NCBI GenBank assembly: GCA_017861355.1
Contig: JAGFXQ010000061.1
Span: 1-13,098 of the forward strand
Source of the DNA: Bacillota bacterium
GTDB lineage: Bacteria; Bacillota; Clostridia; Lachnospirales; Lachnospiraceae
Length of the DNA: 13,098 nucleotides
Direction of reading: 5' to 3'
Shown here piece after piece: positions 7,622 to 13,098 of the stretch. The notes under the pieces were generated by a model. The model ran no database searches and was not told the origin of the DNA. It saw only the letters and a list, made by a program, of their open reading frames with translations. Made by a program: the position numbers and the translations under genes. Each line of letters opens with the position of its first letter. Position 1 is the stretch's first letter.

Positions 7622-7682
7622 ATACAAAACAGTAATTGCTGTTTAATCTATTCATTTGTCAATTTGATTATTTCCTTGTAAA

Positions 7683-7832
7683 TCAACAGCCCGGAATAAA
7701 TGCCTCTATTTCTTCCACCATAAATGCAATCTCAGACCGATCATCCAAAATAGACTTTCGATCGGATGCTTCAATCATATCATCCCATTCTTTGATTTCT
7801 TTTAATCCATTCATTTTGATTACATTCTCCAT
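7683..7832 (-). CDS. Small 49-aa acidic protein ending in Cys, function unknown
   Basis: The ATG at 7832 has an ideal GGAGGAG ribosome site six bases upstream. The frame runs 49 codons to TGA at 7683-7685. The protein starts MENVIKMNGLKEIKEWDDM, is rich in Asp and Glu with no membrane segment, and ends EAFIPGC, its only Cys being the last residue. It has its own strong terminator (7581-7621) and a structured leader (7846-7907), so it behaves as a stand-alone gene. The compact acidic leader-like shape with a C-terminal Cys could fit a modified or secreted peptide precursor or a small regulator, but no processing enzyme or exporter is adjacent. I do not recognise the family. Confidence 0.65.
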   Translation of the reverse strand: MENVIKMNGLKEIKEWDDMIEASDRKSILDDRSEIAFMVEEIEAFIPGC

Positions 7833-7833
7833 C

Positions 7834-7907
7834 GGTTTCTCCTCCATCCAAATATTATACCTTCCTTAATAAGGGCTCCTCCGGTGCTGACAGCCGGAGG
7901 AAACCTT
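7834..7907 (-). promoter_or_regulatory. Leader with two competing folds over the ribosome site of the 49-aa gene
   Basis: The 5' segment GGUUUCCUCC (7905-7896) can pair two ways. Locally, CCUCCGG (7900-7894) pairs with CCGGAGG (7884-7878), extended by AAGG/CCUU (7907-7904 with 7874-7871). Alternatively it pairs with GGAGGAGAAACC (7845-7834), the ribosome site right before the start codon: ten base pairs with a 2-nt bulge. The folds exclude one another. A further CCTTA-T-TAAGG hairpin (7864-7874) competes for the same bases. There is no U-run, so any control would act on translation. Confidence 0.45.
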
Positions 7908-7915
7908 ACATCTGT

Positions 7916-7944
7916 ATTATCATAGAATTATGCACCATATTGAA
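7916..7944 (-). promoter_or_regulatory. Candidate promoter of the 49-aa gene
   Basis: On the minus strand, GATAAT (7916-7921) lies 17 bp after a weak TTCAAT (7939-7944). The predicted start near 7909 is just ahead of the competing-fold leader. A perfect TATAAT at 7854-7859 has no -35 partner and would remove most of the leader. Confidence 0.4.
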
Positions 7945-7976
7945 GCATAATATCTAGGAACAGTCTACATATGAGT

Positions 7977-8387
7977 TTATACAAGATATTTTTTTACCGT
8001 AGTTATATTCTTCTCATTCAGATATACATAACAGGTCTTCTCTGAACAATTCGTTAATAAGGATACACCGCCGCTGCTCTCAGGCTGGTATCCAGAATGA
8101 CTATATATTGGTATACATATATTCTCCAAGGGATTATAAGGTATTCCTTCATCATAAAATAATATTTCTATTGCCTGCTGATTCTCAATATAATTCAGAC
8201 TAATCTTCACGATACCTTCACCATATGGATAAGCATAGGTTGCAACACTTAAGAAAATGGACTCCACCGTCTCTGATATTTCCTTCCAGATCTTTACAGA
8301 ACATTCAAAAACCTCAAGTCCCATATTGATAAAATCCAGTACTCTGTTCAGCTCATCCGCCCTTGATGGAATTGATAATGTGATCAT
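7977..8387 (-). CDS. RsbW-like anti-sigma / GHKL ATPase-fold protein
   Basis: 136-aa protein of the RsbW/SpoIIAB type, which hold sigma factors or other partners and phosphorylate STAS antagonists. The start region MITLSIPSRADELNRVLDFI is the typical first strand and helix. The N-box region reads ESIFLSVATYAYPYGEG (42-58); where family members have Asn (EIFVNIANYAY-like) this protein has Ser47. The ATP-lid block FYDEGIPYNPLE (77-88) is intact, and a weak SSGGVSLL (104-111) stands for the usual G-rich loop. The start has AAGGAG eight bases upstream. It lies 26 bp after the Cys-rich gene, with which it should be cotranscribed. No STAS or sigma-factor gene is adjacent, so its partner is unknown. 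Loss of the N-box Asn makes kinase activity doubtful; binding may be its remaining role. Confidence 0.8.
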   Translation of the reverse strand: MITLSIPSRADELNRVLDFINMGLEVFECSVKIWKEISETVESIFLSVATYAYPYGEGIVKISLNYIENQQAIEILFYDEGIPYNPLENICIPIYSHSGYQPESSGGVSLLTNCSEKTCYVYLNEKNITTVKKYLV

Positions 8388-8413
8388 ACCTTCTGCTCCT
8401 TACCTCTTTTATC

Positions 8414-8644
8414 CTAACAAACAACTTTACTTTTTCGATATCTGGAATATTCGCAGACACCTGAATCGGATGGATTACCGGTACTGATACCAAACTCACT
8501 GTAGATACAGGTCCAACATTCTTTACGTTGCAATAACGTATACGGATGTTTCTCATAATAACGACAATAATCCGTAGATTTTATCTGAAGTATCCCAGTT
8601 TTCATCTCCACTTCATGACTTCTGTCAATATTAGAAAACGCCAT
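8414..8644 (-). CDS. Small 76-aa Cys-rich protein, possible metal binding
   Basis: Unrecognised small protein. It contains five cysteines at residues 27, 43, 46, 64 and 76, including a CWTC pair (43-46), in an aromatic-rich setting (TDYCRYYEKHPYTLLQRKE). The pattern could be a small zinc or redox site. No signal peptide or membrane segment is present. AAGGGGA lies about seven bases before the ATG; a second Met at residue 14 has a poorly spaced site. Promoter, palindrome and LytTR-like repeats lie directly upstream, and the RsbW-like gene follows after 26 bp. A frame overlapping its second half (8353-8556) lacks a ribosome site and runs into the next gene. Confidence 0.7.
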   Translation of the reverse strand: MAFSNIDRSHEVEMKTGILQIKSTDYCRYYEKHPYTLLQRKECWTCIYSEFGISTGNPSDSGVCEYSRYRKSKVVC

Positions 8645-8663
8645 CCTCTTTCCCCTTTTCTAA

Positions 8664-8679
8664 AGCATGATCTCATGCT
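8664..8679. promoter_or_regulatory. 7-bp inverted repeat in the leader of the Cys-rich gene
   Basis: AGCATGA-TC-TCATGCT is a perfect 7-bp inverted repeat with a 2-bp centre. It lies between the -10 box and the ribosome site, about 20 bp before the ATG. The centre is too short for a stable RNA hairpin, so an operator is the better reading. Confidence 0.4.
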
Positions 8680-8696
8680 ACTTCATCCTATTCACT

Positions 8697-8725
8697 ATAA
8701 TAAATATAACTCTCACCTTTGAAAA
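8697..8725 (-). promoter_or_regulatory. Candidate promoter of the Cys-rich/RsbW-like operon
   Basis: TATTAT (8697-8702) lies 17 bp downstream of TTTTCA (8720-8725) on the minus strand. The weak -35 has the LytTR-like direct repeats immediately upstream, fitting an activated promoter. Confidence 0.5.
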
Positions 8726-8738
8726 GGCAAGACTATTG

Positions 8739-8773
8739 GCATGATTGGTCATTTTAACGACATAATTGTGCTA
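8739..8773. promoter_or_regulatory. LytTR-like direct repeat, copy 1
   Basis: GCATGATTGGTCAT (8739-8752) is followed 21 bp later by the weaker ACATAATTGTGCTA (8760-8773). On the minus strand the cores read ACCAATCAT and CACAATTAT, fitting seven and six positions of the nine-base LytTR pattern [TA][AC][CA]GTTN[AG][TG]. The array ends 13 bp before a -35 box. A near-identical element lies upstream of the HD-GYP gene. Confidence 0.5.
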
Positions 8774-8774
8774 C

Positions 8775-8805
8775 AATAGAAAGCATGTTTTGTCGACTTT
8801 CTATT
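8775..8805. repeat. 9-bp inverted repeat of unknown role
   Basis: AATAGAAAG and CTTTCTATT form a perfect 9-bp inverted repeat around 13 bases that include GTCGAC. No U-run follows on either strand. It lies between the response-regulator terminator and the LytTR-like repeats, so it could be another regulator site. Confidence 0.4.
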
Positions 8806-8816
8806 ATCGTGAACCC

Positions 8817-8855
8817 AAAAAAAGTCTTTGCAGGAGTATAACGTACTGCAAAGAC
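8817..8855 (-). terminator. Rho-independent terminator of the response-regulator gene
   Basis: GTCTTTGCAG (8824-8833) pairs perfectly with CTGCAAAGAC (8846-8855), with a 12-nt loop. On the minus strand the stem is followed by TTTTTTT. It lies seven bases after the regulator's stop codon. Confidence 0.93.
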
Positions 8856-8861
8856 CTTGTT

Positions 8862-9590
8862 CTATAATCTATCTAATAAATATCTTGTATAAAGCTCGAC
8901 GAGTTCTTTATATTGCCTTCGCTGCATTGGCAGCTCTTCGTGATTTGAAAACAAAATATGTTTTGCTGTGATTTCTTTAATCTTATCCAGATTCAAGATA
9001 TAGGTACTGCCACATTTGTAGAAGCGCTTATCCATGCAAAGCATATCATATAATTCACTCGAAGTGATTCGAACCTGCAGGCAGGTTCCATCTCCCAGAT
9101 GAATATTCTGAAGATGCTTTTCCGTCTCACTATAAATAATGTCAGAAAGATTGATTCTCTGTATCCCGTTTGAGTTTTTTATTAGGATATTTGCTTTCTT
9201 AATCTTATCAACTGCAGATACAGCCTTATCCAACGCATCACCCAGTTGTTCCCTAGTGTAAGGCTTCACAAGATAATGTGTAGCATGAAGGGTGAAGGCT
9301 TCAATTGCATGACCCAGTGAGGTTGTCAGGAAGATGATCTGACAGTTATCCGCTCTTGCTCTTAGGTACTTTGCCAGTTCAATACCGGTCATGTCAGGCA
9401 TATAGATATCCAAAAGCATAACATCATAGTTATTCTGACCCTCGGTCATCTGCTCCAGTAAAGCTGTCCCGGAGGAAAACCGGTCAATCCGAATATCCAT
9501 ATCTTTATGCTGTAACGCATAGCTATGGCATAGCTCAACCGTCTTATCCAATTCTCGTACATCATCGTCGCAAATCGCTAAATTAATCAT
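8862..9590 (-). CDS. LytTR-family response regulator (AgrA/VirR type)
   Basis: DNA-binding regulator that should be phosphorylated by a kinase of the AgrC class, presumably the one at 10710-11987. I start it at ATG 9590 (MINLAICDDD); a GTG twelve bases upstream is too close to the AAAGGG site, although the chosen spacing of 11 is long. The receiver domain (1-120) has the acidic DDD at 8-10, phospho-acceptor D61 in LLDIYMP, Thr89-90 in FLTTS and K109 in VKP. A LytTR domain covers about 135-240, including INLSDIIYSETEKH and the late FYKCGSTYILNLDKI block. It has its own promoter inside the preceding terminator and its own terminator. Direct repeats like LytTR sites occur before two neighbouring transcription units, its probable targets. 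Confidence 0.93.
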   Translation of the reverse strand: MINLAICDDDVRELDKTVELCHSYALQHKDMDIRIDRFSSGTALLEQMTEGQNNYDVMLLDIYMPDMTGIELAKYLRARADNCQIIFLTTSLGHAIEAFTLHATHYLVKPYTREQLGDALDKAVSAVDKIKKANILIKNSNGIQRINLSDIIYSETEKHLQNIHLGDGTCLQVRITSSELYDMLCMDKRFYKCGSTYILNLDKIKEITAKHILFSNHEELPMQRRQYKELVELYTRYLLDRL

Positions 9591-9637
9591 TCGTATGCAC
9601 ACCCTTTGTCAAAGTAATAGCCATCTTCTCTACTTCT

Positions 9638-9666
9638 ATTGTACTTTAAAAAGAAAAAAAAACCAA
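9638..9666 (-). promoter_or_regulatory. Response-regulator promoter overlapping the HD-GYP terminator
   Basis: TACAAT (9638-9643) lies 17 bp after TTGGTT (9661-9666) on the minus strand. The TTGGTT is the 3' arm of the terminator stem and the spacer is its U-run, so one short stretch ends one gene and begins the next. Confidence 0.55.
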
Positions 9667-9687
9667 CCGGTTTTTATCCGATTGGTT
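9653..9687 (-). terminator. Rho-independent terminator of the HD-GYP gene
   Basis: AACCAACCGG (9661-9670) pairs with CCGATTGGTT (9678-9687) with a single C/A mismatch and a 7-nt loop. On the minus strand seven further Ts and a T-rich run follow. The stem begins inside the stop codon of the HD-GYP gene. Confidence 0.9.
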
Positions 9688-10522
9688 ATAAAACGTCTAC
9701 AATTTCCAAGTTACGTTCCTTTGATAAGTTATGATATTCATTCTCGCAACGAATGATTGGTTTTGTCTTCTCTTCCTGATTGATATATATGATTTCTCCT
9801 ACCTGTTCGTTACTCAATTTGACCTCACATTTATAGAAAAAATTAATCGATTTGTTTACAAACATCTGACCAATATAAGGATCAAGTATATGAAAGCTCG
9901 AATCAGCGATCTCCTCCACTGCTTTAAAGGGTGAACTTTTTGTCTGATATGACTTAGTAGCCGTAACTGCATCAAATATATCAGCTACTGCAATAATACG
10001 ACCATACAAGCTGATTCTATCTCCCTTCAGCCCTAAGGGATAGCCACTGCCGTCAATTCTCTCATGATGGTGTAATATTCCAAGCAGTATTTGTGGATTA
10101 AGTTCCTCCATGTGCTCAAGCAACCGGTAGCCGATGATGGAATGTGTCCTCATGATCTCCACTTCCTTACCGTTTAGCTTCTCCTTCTTGTTCAGCAGAC
10201 TATCTCGTATTTTAGCTTTTCCTATGTCATGCAAGAAAGCAGAGCATACCAAATCGTATAATTCTGTGGGGGTAAGACGAATCCATTTACCAATCTCATA
10301 CGATAGAAAGGCTACATTCACCGGGTGGGAATACAGATAGGGATATTTATTTTGAACTAGATTAAGCGAAGTAAATATATTTGTATAATGCTCCATATAC
10401 CGGCAGATGTTATCTGCACAGGATAGGGCCTGCACCATATGTAATTCTCTGCTAAACCGGACATCTTCTACAAGATTATGAGAGGTTCGAATTGCCATCT
10501 GATATAATTCTTCAAAGTTCAT
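9686..10522 (-). CDS. HD-GYP domain protein, predicted c-di-GMP phosphodiesterase
   Basis: Predicted to hydrolyse cyclic di-GMP (to pGpG or GMP) and so lower the second messenger. The 278-aa soluble protein has an N-terminal region (1-60) without a sensor domain I recognise. The catalytic HD-GYP domain spans about 62-220: H66 in SHPVNVA, the HD pair H98-D99 in FLHDIGK, H127, HHHERIDGSGYP (151-162) and ADIFDAVTA (180-188). The metal ligands and the GYP signature look intact. A beta-rich tail (about 225-278) with VGEIIYINQE is common in this family. It lies between the kinase and regulator genes but has its own promoter, upstream repeats and terminator. The ATG has AAAGGT about 11 bases upstream, a rather long spacing. 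Confidence 0.93.
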   Translation of the reverse strand: MNFEELYQMAIRTSHNLVEDVRFSRELHMVQALSCADNICRYMEHYTNIFTSLNLVQNKYPYLYSHPVNVAFLSYEIGKWIRLTPTELYDLVCSAFLHDIGKAKIRDSLLNKKEKLNGKEVEIMRTHSIIGYRLLEHMEELNPQILLGILHHHERIDGSGYPLGLKGDRISLYGRIIAVADIFDAVTATKSYQTKSSPFKAVEEIADSSFHILDPYIGQMFVNKSINFFYKCEVKLSNEQVGEIIYINQEEKTKPIIRCENEYHNLSKERNLEIVDVL

Positions 10523-10575
10523 CCCGACATTTACCTTTCTGTCTATGATAGGTGCAATAATTTCTATCCGTAATT

Positions 10576-10605
10576 ATTTTAATACTTTAGTAAATATAAA
10601 AACAA
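10576..10605 (-). promoter_or_regulatory. Candidate promoter of the HD-GYP gene
   Basis: TAAAAT (10576-10581) lies 18 bp downstream of TTGTTT (10600-10605) on the minus strand. The start would fall near 10569, leaving a leader of about 47 nt. LytTR-like repeats end eight bases upstream of the -35. Confidence 0.4.
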
Positions 10606-10613
10606 TCAGCTTA

Positions 10614-10647
10614 GCATAATTGGTAATATTTTGGCATATTTGGTCAT
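10614..10647. promoter_or_regulatory. LytTR-like direct repeat, copy 2
   Basis: GCATAATTGGTAAT (10614-10627) and GCATATTTGGTCAT (10634-10647) are 12/14 identical and 20 bp apart, two helical turns. The second unit with flank, TTGGCATATTTGGTCAT (10631-10647), matches 15 of 17 bases of copy 1 at 8736-8752. Minus-strand cores read ACCAATTAT and ACCAAATAT. Confidence 0.55.
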
Positions 10648-10700
10648 GCAAAAGGAGCCTCTGTATATCCGACTTTCATCCGATCATACAAAGACTCCTT
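10648..10700 (-). terminator. Terminator of the sensor-kinase gene
   Basis: Arms at 10652-10666 and 10686-10700 pair over 15 positions with two C/A mismatches (AAGGAG...TGTAT with ATACA...CTCCTT). On the minus strand the stem leads into TTTTGC, a short U-run. It lies nine bases after the kinase stop codon and just before the LytTR-like repeats. Confidence 0.75.
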
Positions 10701-10709
10701 CACATATGA

Positions 10710-11987
10710 TTATATATTCAATACAAATCTGGCGGTGAATACACCATCCTTTGCTTCAAAGAATTTTGTTCCTGCATACCGTCCTATGGTATAAGCGATA
10801 CTTCTGGTACCGATACCTCCGCCTTTCTTCTCCGAAATCGGCATATCCTTATCAAATGGAATATCCGGCAGACACGAATTCGTAATTCCTATTGCAAGTC
10901 TACCGGCATTATATTGCGTCTTAATCCTGATAAACTTTGGTGTCTGAACCGGAAGACGAAGACAAGCTTCATAAGCATTTTCAATTGCATTAGCAAACAA
11001 AGCGGATAGTTCCATTGGCTCTATCATGAGATTCTCCGGTATGTCCGTACTGATCTCAACCTCAATTCCGGCCTTCTTCGCTCTTTCTGCCCATAAACAA
11101 AGCATACTGTTAACAACCGGATGCATACAATAGATGACTTTGGGAACTTGATCCTCTCCCCTTTGTTCTTTCAGATAGCAAATTGCCAGTTCAACCTTCC
11201 CTTCTTCCAGAAGATCAATTAATTGCTGTATACCATGGCGAAGGTCATGCCAACGCCGATTGGATCTCTCTGCGGATTCTCTCTGCTGCTCAAATTGATC
11301 CCGCTGTGCTTTATTCTGCATATCCAGAATCCTTCTTTGTTCCTGTAGCATATACTTCTCATGAAGTTGGGCAAGAACATAGTTAAATACCATAAAGACA
11401 GTTCCCATCATTGTAATAATAACGACGCAATTCGCAAAGATATCGGAAAAGTCACCACTTCGGCCATAGATTAAATATTGGGAGTACATAACAAGGCACG
11501 CGATGAGAGGAAGGATGCAAAAAATCCCCCAACCTTTGTCGAGTTCATCCTGAATTTGAATATACCGTGCTCGGATAAATTTATGAAGGAGGAAAAATAA
11601 GAACGAAAAAATAATAATTCGAATTAAGTTATACCACAGATACCCACCTTTCATTAACTGGGATAACCACATGGATGGAATGGAAAATGCGAAGCTGATA
11701 AACACCGTTATCAGGACAGTAAAAAAATCGCGAAAATCTCGCCTCCTTGATACATATAGGAAGGTTAATATCGCCGGGAGTTCCATACAGAAGAAAAACG
11801 ATATCACATAAGCATCATATCCGAAAGCCAGTAAAATTGTAGCACAAACAGCCACCTGTGTAATCAATTCAATTATCAGAATGGCTATTAGTTTTCTTGT
11901 ATGAAACCGGAATTTCGCCAAATCCAGTACGGTTAACTGCCCCGTTATTAAGGTTATTACAGGCATCAATATGATCGATAAATCCAT
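10710..11987 (-). CDS. AgrC-like membrane sensor histidine kinase (HPK10 type)
   Basis: Kinase of the peptide- or signal-sensing AgrC/VirS/ComD class. The N-terminal half (1-205) is a multi-pass membrane domain of about six helices. A coiled-coil linker rich in Gln and Arg follows (about 207-243). The phospho-acceptor is H247 in RRWHDLRHG, the two-His HPK10 form. The catalytic domain has the N-box ALFANAIENAYEAC (329-342) and a single G-box GGGIGTRSI (389-397), with ITNS in place of the usual D-box, as in AgrC. Length 425 aa is normal. A TATAAT is visible 47-52 bases before the start, without a good -35. Its likely partner is the LytTR regulator at 8862, although an HD-GYP gene lies between. 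The 49-aa gene is the only small gene near that could supply a peptide, but it lacks AgrD features. Confidence 0.93.
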   Translation of the reverse strand: MDLSIILMPVITLITGQLTVLDLAKFRFHTRKLIAILIIELITQVAVCATILLAFGYDAYVISFFFCMELPAILTFLYVSRRRDFRDFFTVLITVFISFAFSIPSMWLSQLMKGGYLWYNLIRIIIFSFLFFLLHKFIRARYIQIQDELDKGWGIFCILPLIACLVMYSQYLIYGRSGDFSDIFANCVVIITMMGTVFMVFNYVLAQLHEKYMLQEQRRILDMQNKAQRDQFEQQRESAERSNRRWHDLRHGIQQLIDLLEEGKVELAICYLKEQRGEDQVPKVIYCMHPVVNSMLCLWAERAKKAGIEVEISTDIPENLMIEPMELSALFANAIENAYEACLRLPVQTPKFIRIKTQYNAGRLAIGITNSCLPDIPFDKDMPISEKKGGGIGTRSIAYTIGRYAGTKFFEAKDGVFTARFVLNI

Positions 11988-12034
11988 CGTCGGTACCTTT
12001 CCTGTATCATTTTATCCTTTGAAGTATTGGAAAT

Positions 12035-12040
12035 ATTATA
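12035..12040 (-). promoter_or_regulatory. Candidate -10 box of the kinase gene
   Basis: A perfect TATAAT lies between sdaAA and the kinase; TTTCTT 17 bp upstream is the best -35 and is poor. No terminator is visible after sdaAA, so readthrough from the serine dehydratase operon is possible. Confidence 0.35.
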
Positions 12041-12071
12041 GAATATTTATATACTGAAAGAAATCAACTAA

Positions 12072-12944
12072 TTATTGCTTTATTAAACGATTCATAATCT
12101 CTTGTCCGGTCGGAGTTGCAGCTAATCCGCCTTCTCCTGTCTCACGCAAAGATCTTGGTAACACTTCACCAATATCTCTCATTGCATCAATTACCTCATC
12201 CGGAGGTATCTGACTGCGAATCCCGGCAACTGCCATATCTGCACTGGCAATGGCATTCACTGCTCCAACCACATTGCGTTTGACACAGGGAACCTCAACT
12301 AAGCCACCCACTGTGTCACAAACCAAACCCAGTAGATTTTTCAGCGACATTGCTGCCGCATGAGCGATATTCTCCTGATTACCGCCATTCAGATAGGTCA
12401 ATGCACCGGCTGCCATAGCACTGGCCGAACCAATTTCAGCCTGACAGCCCCCGGCTGCTCCTGCCAGGAATGCTCGTGCTGCGATTACTTCACCTATACC
12501 GGACGCAACATATAAGGCTTCGATCATCCGTTGTCTGGATGCTTGGTATTTTTCTTCATAACTCAATAAAACAGCAGGAATCACACCACAGGAACCTGCC
12601 GTAGGAGCCGCTACAATCTTCTTCATACAGGCATTGGATTCACCCATTTTTAAAGCCTTTGCGATAACTTCACTGATAAATGGTCCGCTCAGTGTCTTAT
12701 TCTCAACCATCGCCTGATTCATTCTTGCTCCGTCGCCGCCTACCAGATTGCTGGCTGACTTTAGTCTCTCATCATAGACTTCATCCGCATGCTTCATTGC
12801 CAGATAAAGTTGCTCCATCTTCTCTATAGACTCCGTCGCAGTAACCATTCTTTCTTCCATATCCTCTTCAAGGATGATCTCCCAGAACGGCTTCTGCTGT
12901 TTATCGCATTGTAAAATTATCTCTTCCAGAGATCTAAAACTCAT
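12072..12944 (-). CDS. sdaAA: L-serine dehydratase, Fe-S type, alpha subunit
   Basis: Catalytic subunit of the oxygen-sensitive [4Fe-4S] enzyme that deaminates L-serine to pyruvate and ammonia in the cytoplasm. The 290-aa protein matches the two-subunit clostridial/Bacillus form in length. Visible blocks are SNLVGGDGARM (65-75), AAPTAGSCGVIPA (112-124), GAAGGCQAEIGSASAMAAG (162-180) and CDTVGGLVEVPC (209-220). The cluster ligands are probably C167, C209 and C220; their spacing of 42 and 11 equals that of the structurally known Legionella enzyme as I recall it. GGAGGAG precedes the ATG, and the start overlaps the last 11 bases of the beta-subunit gene, indicating coupled translation. All key residues appear present. 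Confidence 0.97.
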   Translation of the reverse strand: MSFRSLEEIILQCDKQQKPFWEIILEEDMEERMVTATESIEKMEQLYLAMKHADEVYDERLKSASNLVGGDGARMNQAMVENKTLSGPFISEVIAKALKMGESNACMKKIVAAPTAGSCGVIPAVLLSYEEKYQASRQRMIEALYVASGIGEVIAARAFLAGAAGGCQAEIGSASAMAAGALTYLNGGNQENIAHAAAMSLKNLLGLVCDTVGGLVEVPCVKRNVVGAVNAIASADMAVAGIRSQIPPDEVIDAMRDIGEVLPRSLRETGEGGLAATPTGQEIMNRLIKQ

Positions 12945-13098
12945 TCTTCTCCTCCATACTAAGGTAGGTTACCTTCCTTACACCTTCTGCTTTACGTAAT
13001 AATTCAATCACTTCCATAGGAACCTCTTGATCACATTCAATGATCATCACCGCATTACCACCGCGTTTGTCGCGATAAATACGCATCGTTCCAATATT
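12934..13098 (-). CDS. sdaAB: L-serine dehydratase beta subunit, C-terminal ACT domain (cut by window edge)
   Basis: The last 54 codons are in the window, ending TAG at 12934-12936. The fragment contains MRIYRDKRGGNAVMIIECDQ followed by a helix (VPMEVIELLRKAEGV) and the strand RKVTYLSMEE. That is the beta-alpha-beta end of the ACT domain found in the beta subunit of two-subunit serine dehydratases. The 11-bp overlap with sdaAA and the matching gene order make the call firm although the N-terminal part lies outside. Confidence 0.9.
   Translation of the reverse strand, partial: NIGTMRIYRDKRGGNAVMIIECDQEVPMEVIELLRKAEGVRKVTYLSMEEKNEF

Noticed and set aside
7668..7685. TGA after the final Cys of the 49-aa gene read as selenocysteine
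   Set aside because: Only four further codons (Phe-Thr-Arg-Lys) precede TAA, and no conserved SECIS-type hairpin stands directly after the TGA, so it is taken as a normal stop.
7683..7832. The 49-aa gene as an AgrD-type autoinducer precursor for the AgrC-like kinase
   Set aside because: The only Cys is the very last residue, there is no amphipathic N-terminal helix or charged tail after a thiolactone core, and no AgrB gene is present.
7636..7869. 77-codon frame on the plus strand opposite the 49-aa gene
   Set aside because: It lies antisense to a gene with a perfect ribosome site and terminator, and has no ribosome site of its own.
8353..8556. 67-codon frame overlapping the Cys-rich and RsbW-like genes
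   Set aside because: No ribosome site, and it overlaps two better-supported frames; its sequence shows no family features.

Overview
The window is low-GC DNA from a Gram-positive, probably sporulating, anaerobe. The best guess is a Clostridia/Lachnospiraceae-type genome (Clostridium phytofermentans-like). That rests on strong AGGAGG-type ribosome sites, U-tract terminators, a lipoprotein sugar-binding protein without its own ATPase, a two-subunit Fe-S serine dehydratase, an AgrC/LytTR two-component pair and a PdaB-like deacetylase. Every gene I can support lies on the minus strand, so the text below reads right to left.

Right edge (13098-12072): the end of sdaAB (ACT domain) overlaps sdaAA; together they make L-serine dehydratase. 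Centre right (11987-8862): an AgrC-like sensor kinase with its own terminator, an HD-GYP c-di-GMP phosphodiesterase gene, then a LytTR response regulator. The regulator's promoter is embedded in the HD-GYP terminator. Next (8644-7977) comes a small Cys-rich protein gene followed by an RsbW-like ATPase-fold gene. A 20-21 bp-period direct repeat lies in front of both the HD-GYP gene and the Cys-rich/RsbW-like pair. It fits much of the LytTR-site pattern, so I infer a local regulon: kinase to regulator to c-di-GMP turnover plus a partner-switch-like protein.

Centre (7907-7585): a stand-alone 49-codon gene with a perfect ribosome site, its own terminator, and a leader that can fold in two mutually exclusive ways, one of which covers the ribosome site. 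Then a membrane-anchored PdaB-like polysaccharide deacetylase (7486-6641), followed by a roughly 135-nt, three-helix inverted-repeat structure ending in a U-run (6576-6441).

Left (6316-1): a carbohydrate-uptake operon with a promoter, several TGTAAA half-sites, lipoprotein binding protein, two CUT1 permeases, a cytoplasmic GH35-like glycosidase, an unrecognised 226-aa protein, and the start of a YesM-like sensor kinase cut by the window edge. The operon would sense, import and hydrolyse a beta-linked oligosaccharide, with the ATPase supplied from elsewhere.

The only stretch over 300 bases without a gene is 6190-6640, and it holds the promoter, dyads and structured element listed here. I see no tRNA, rRNA, CRISPR array, transposase or plus-strand gene.
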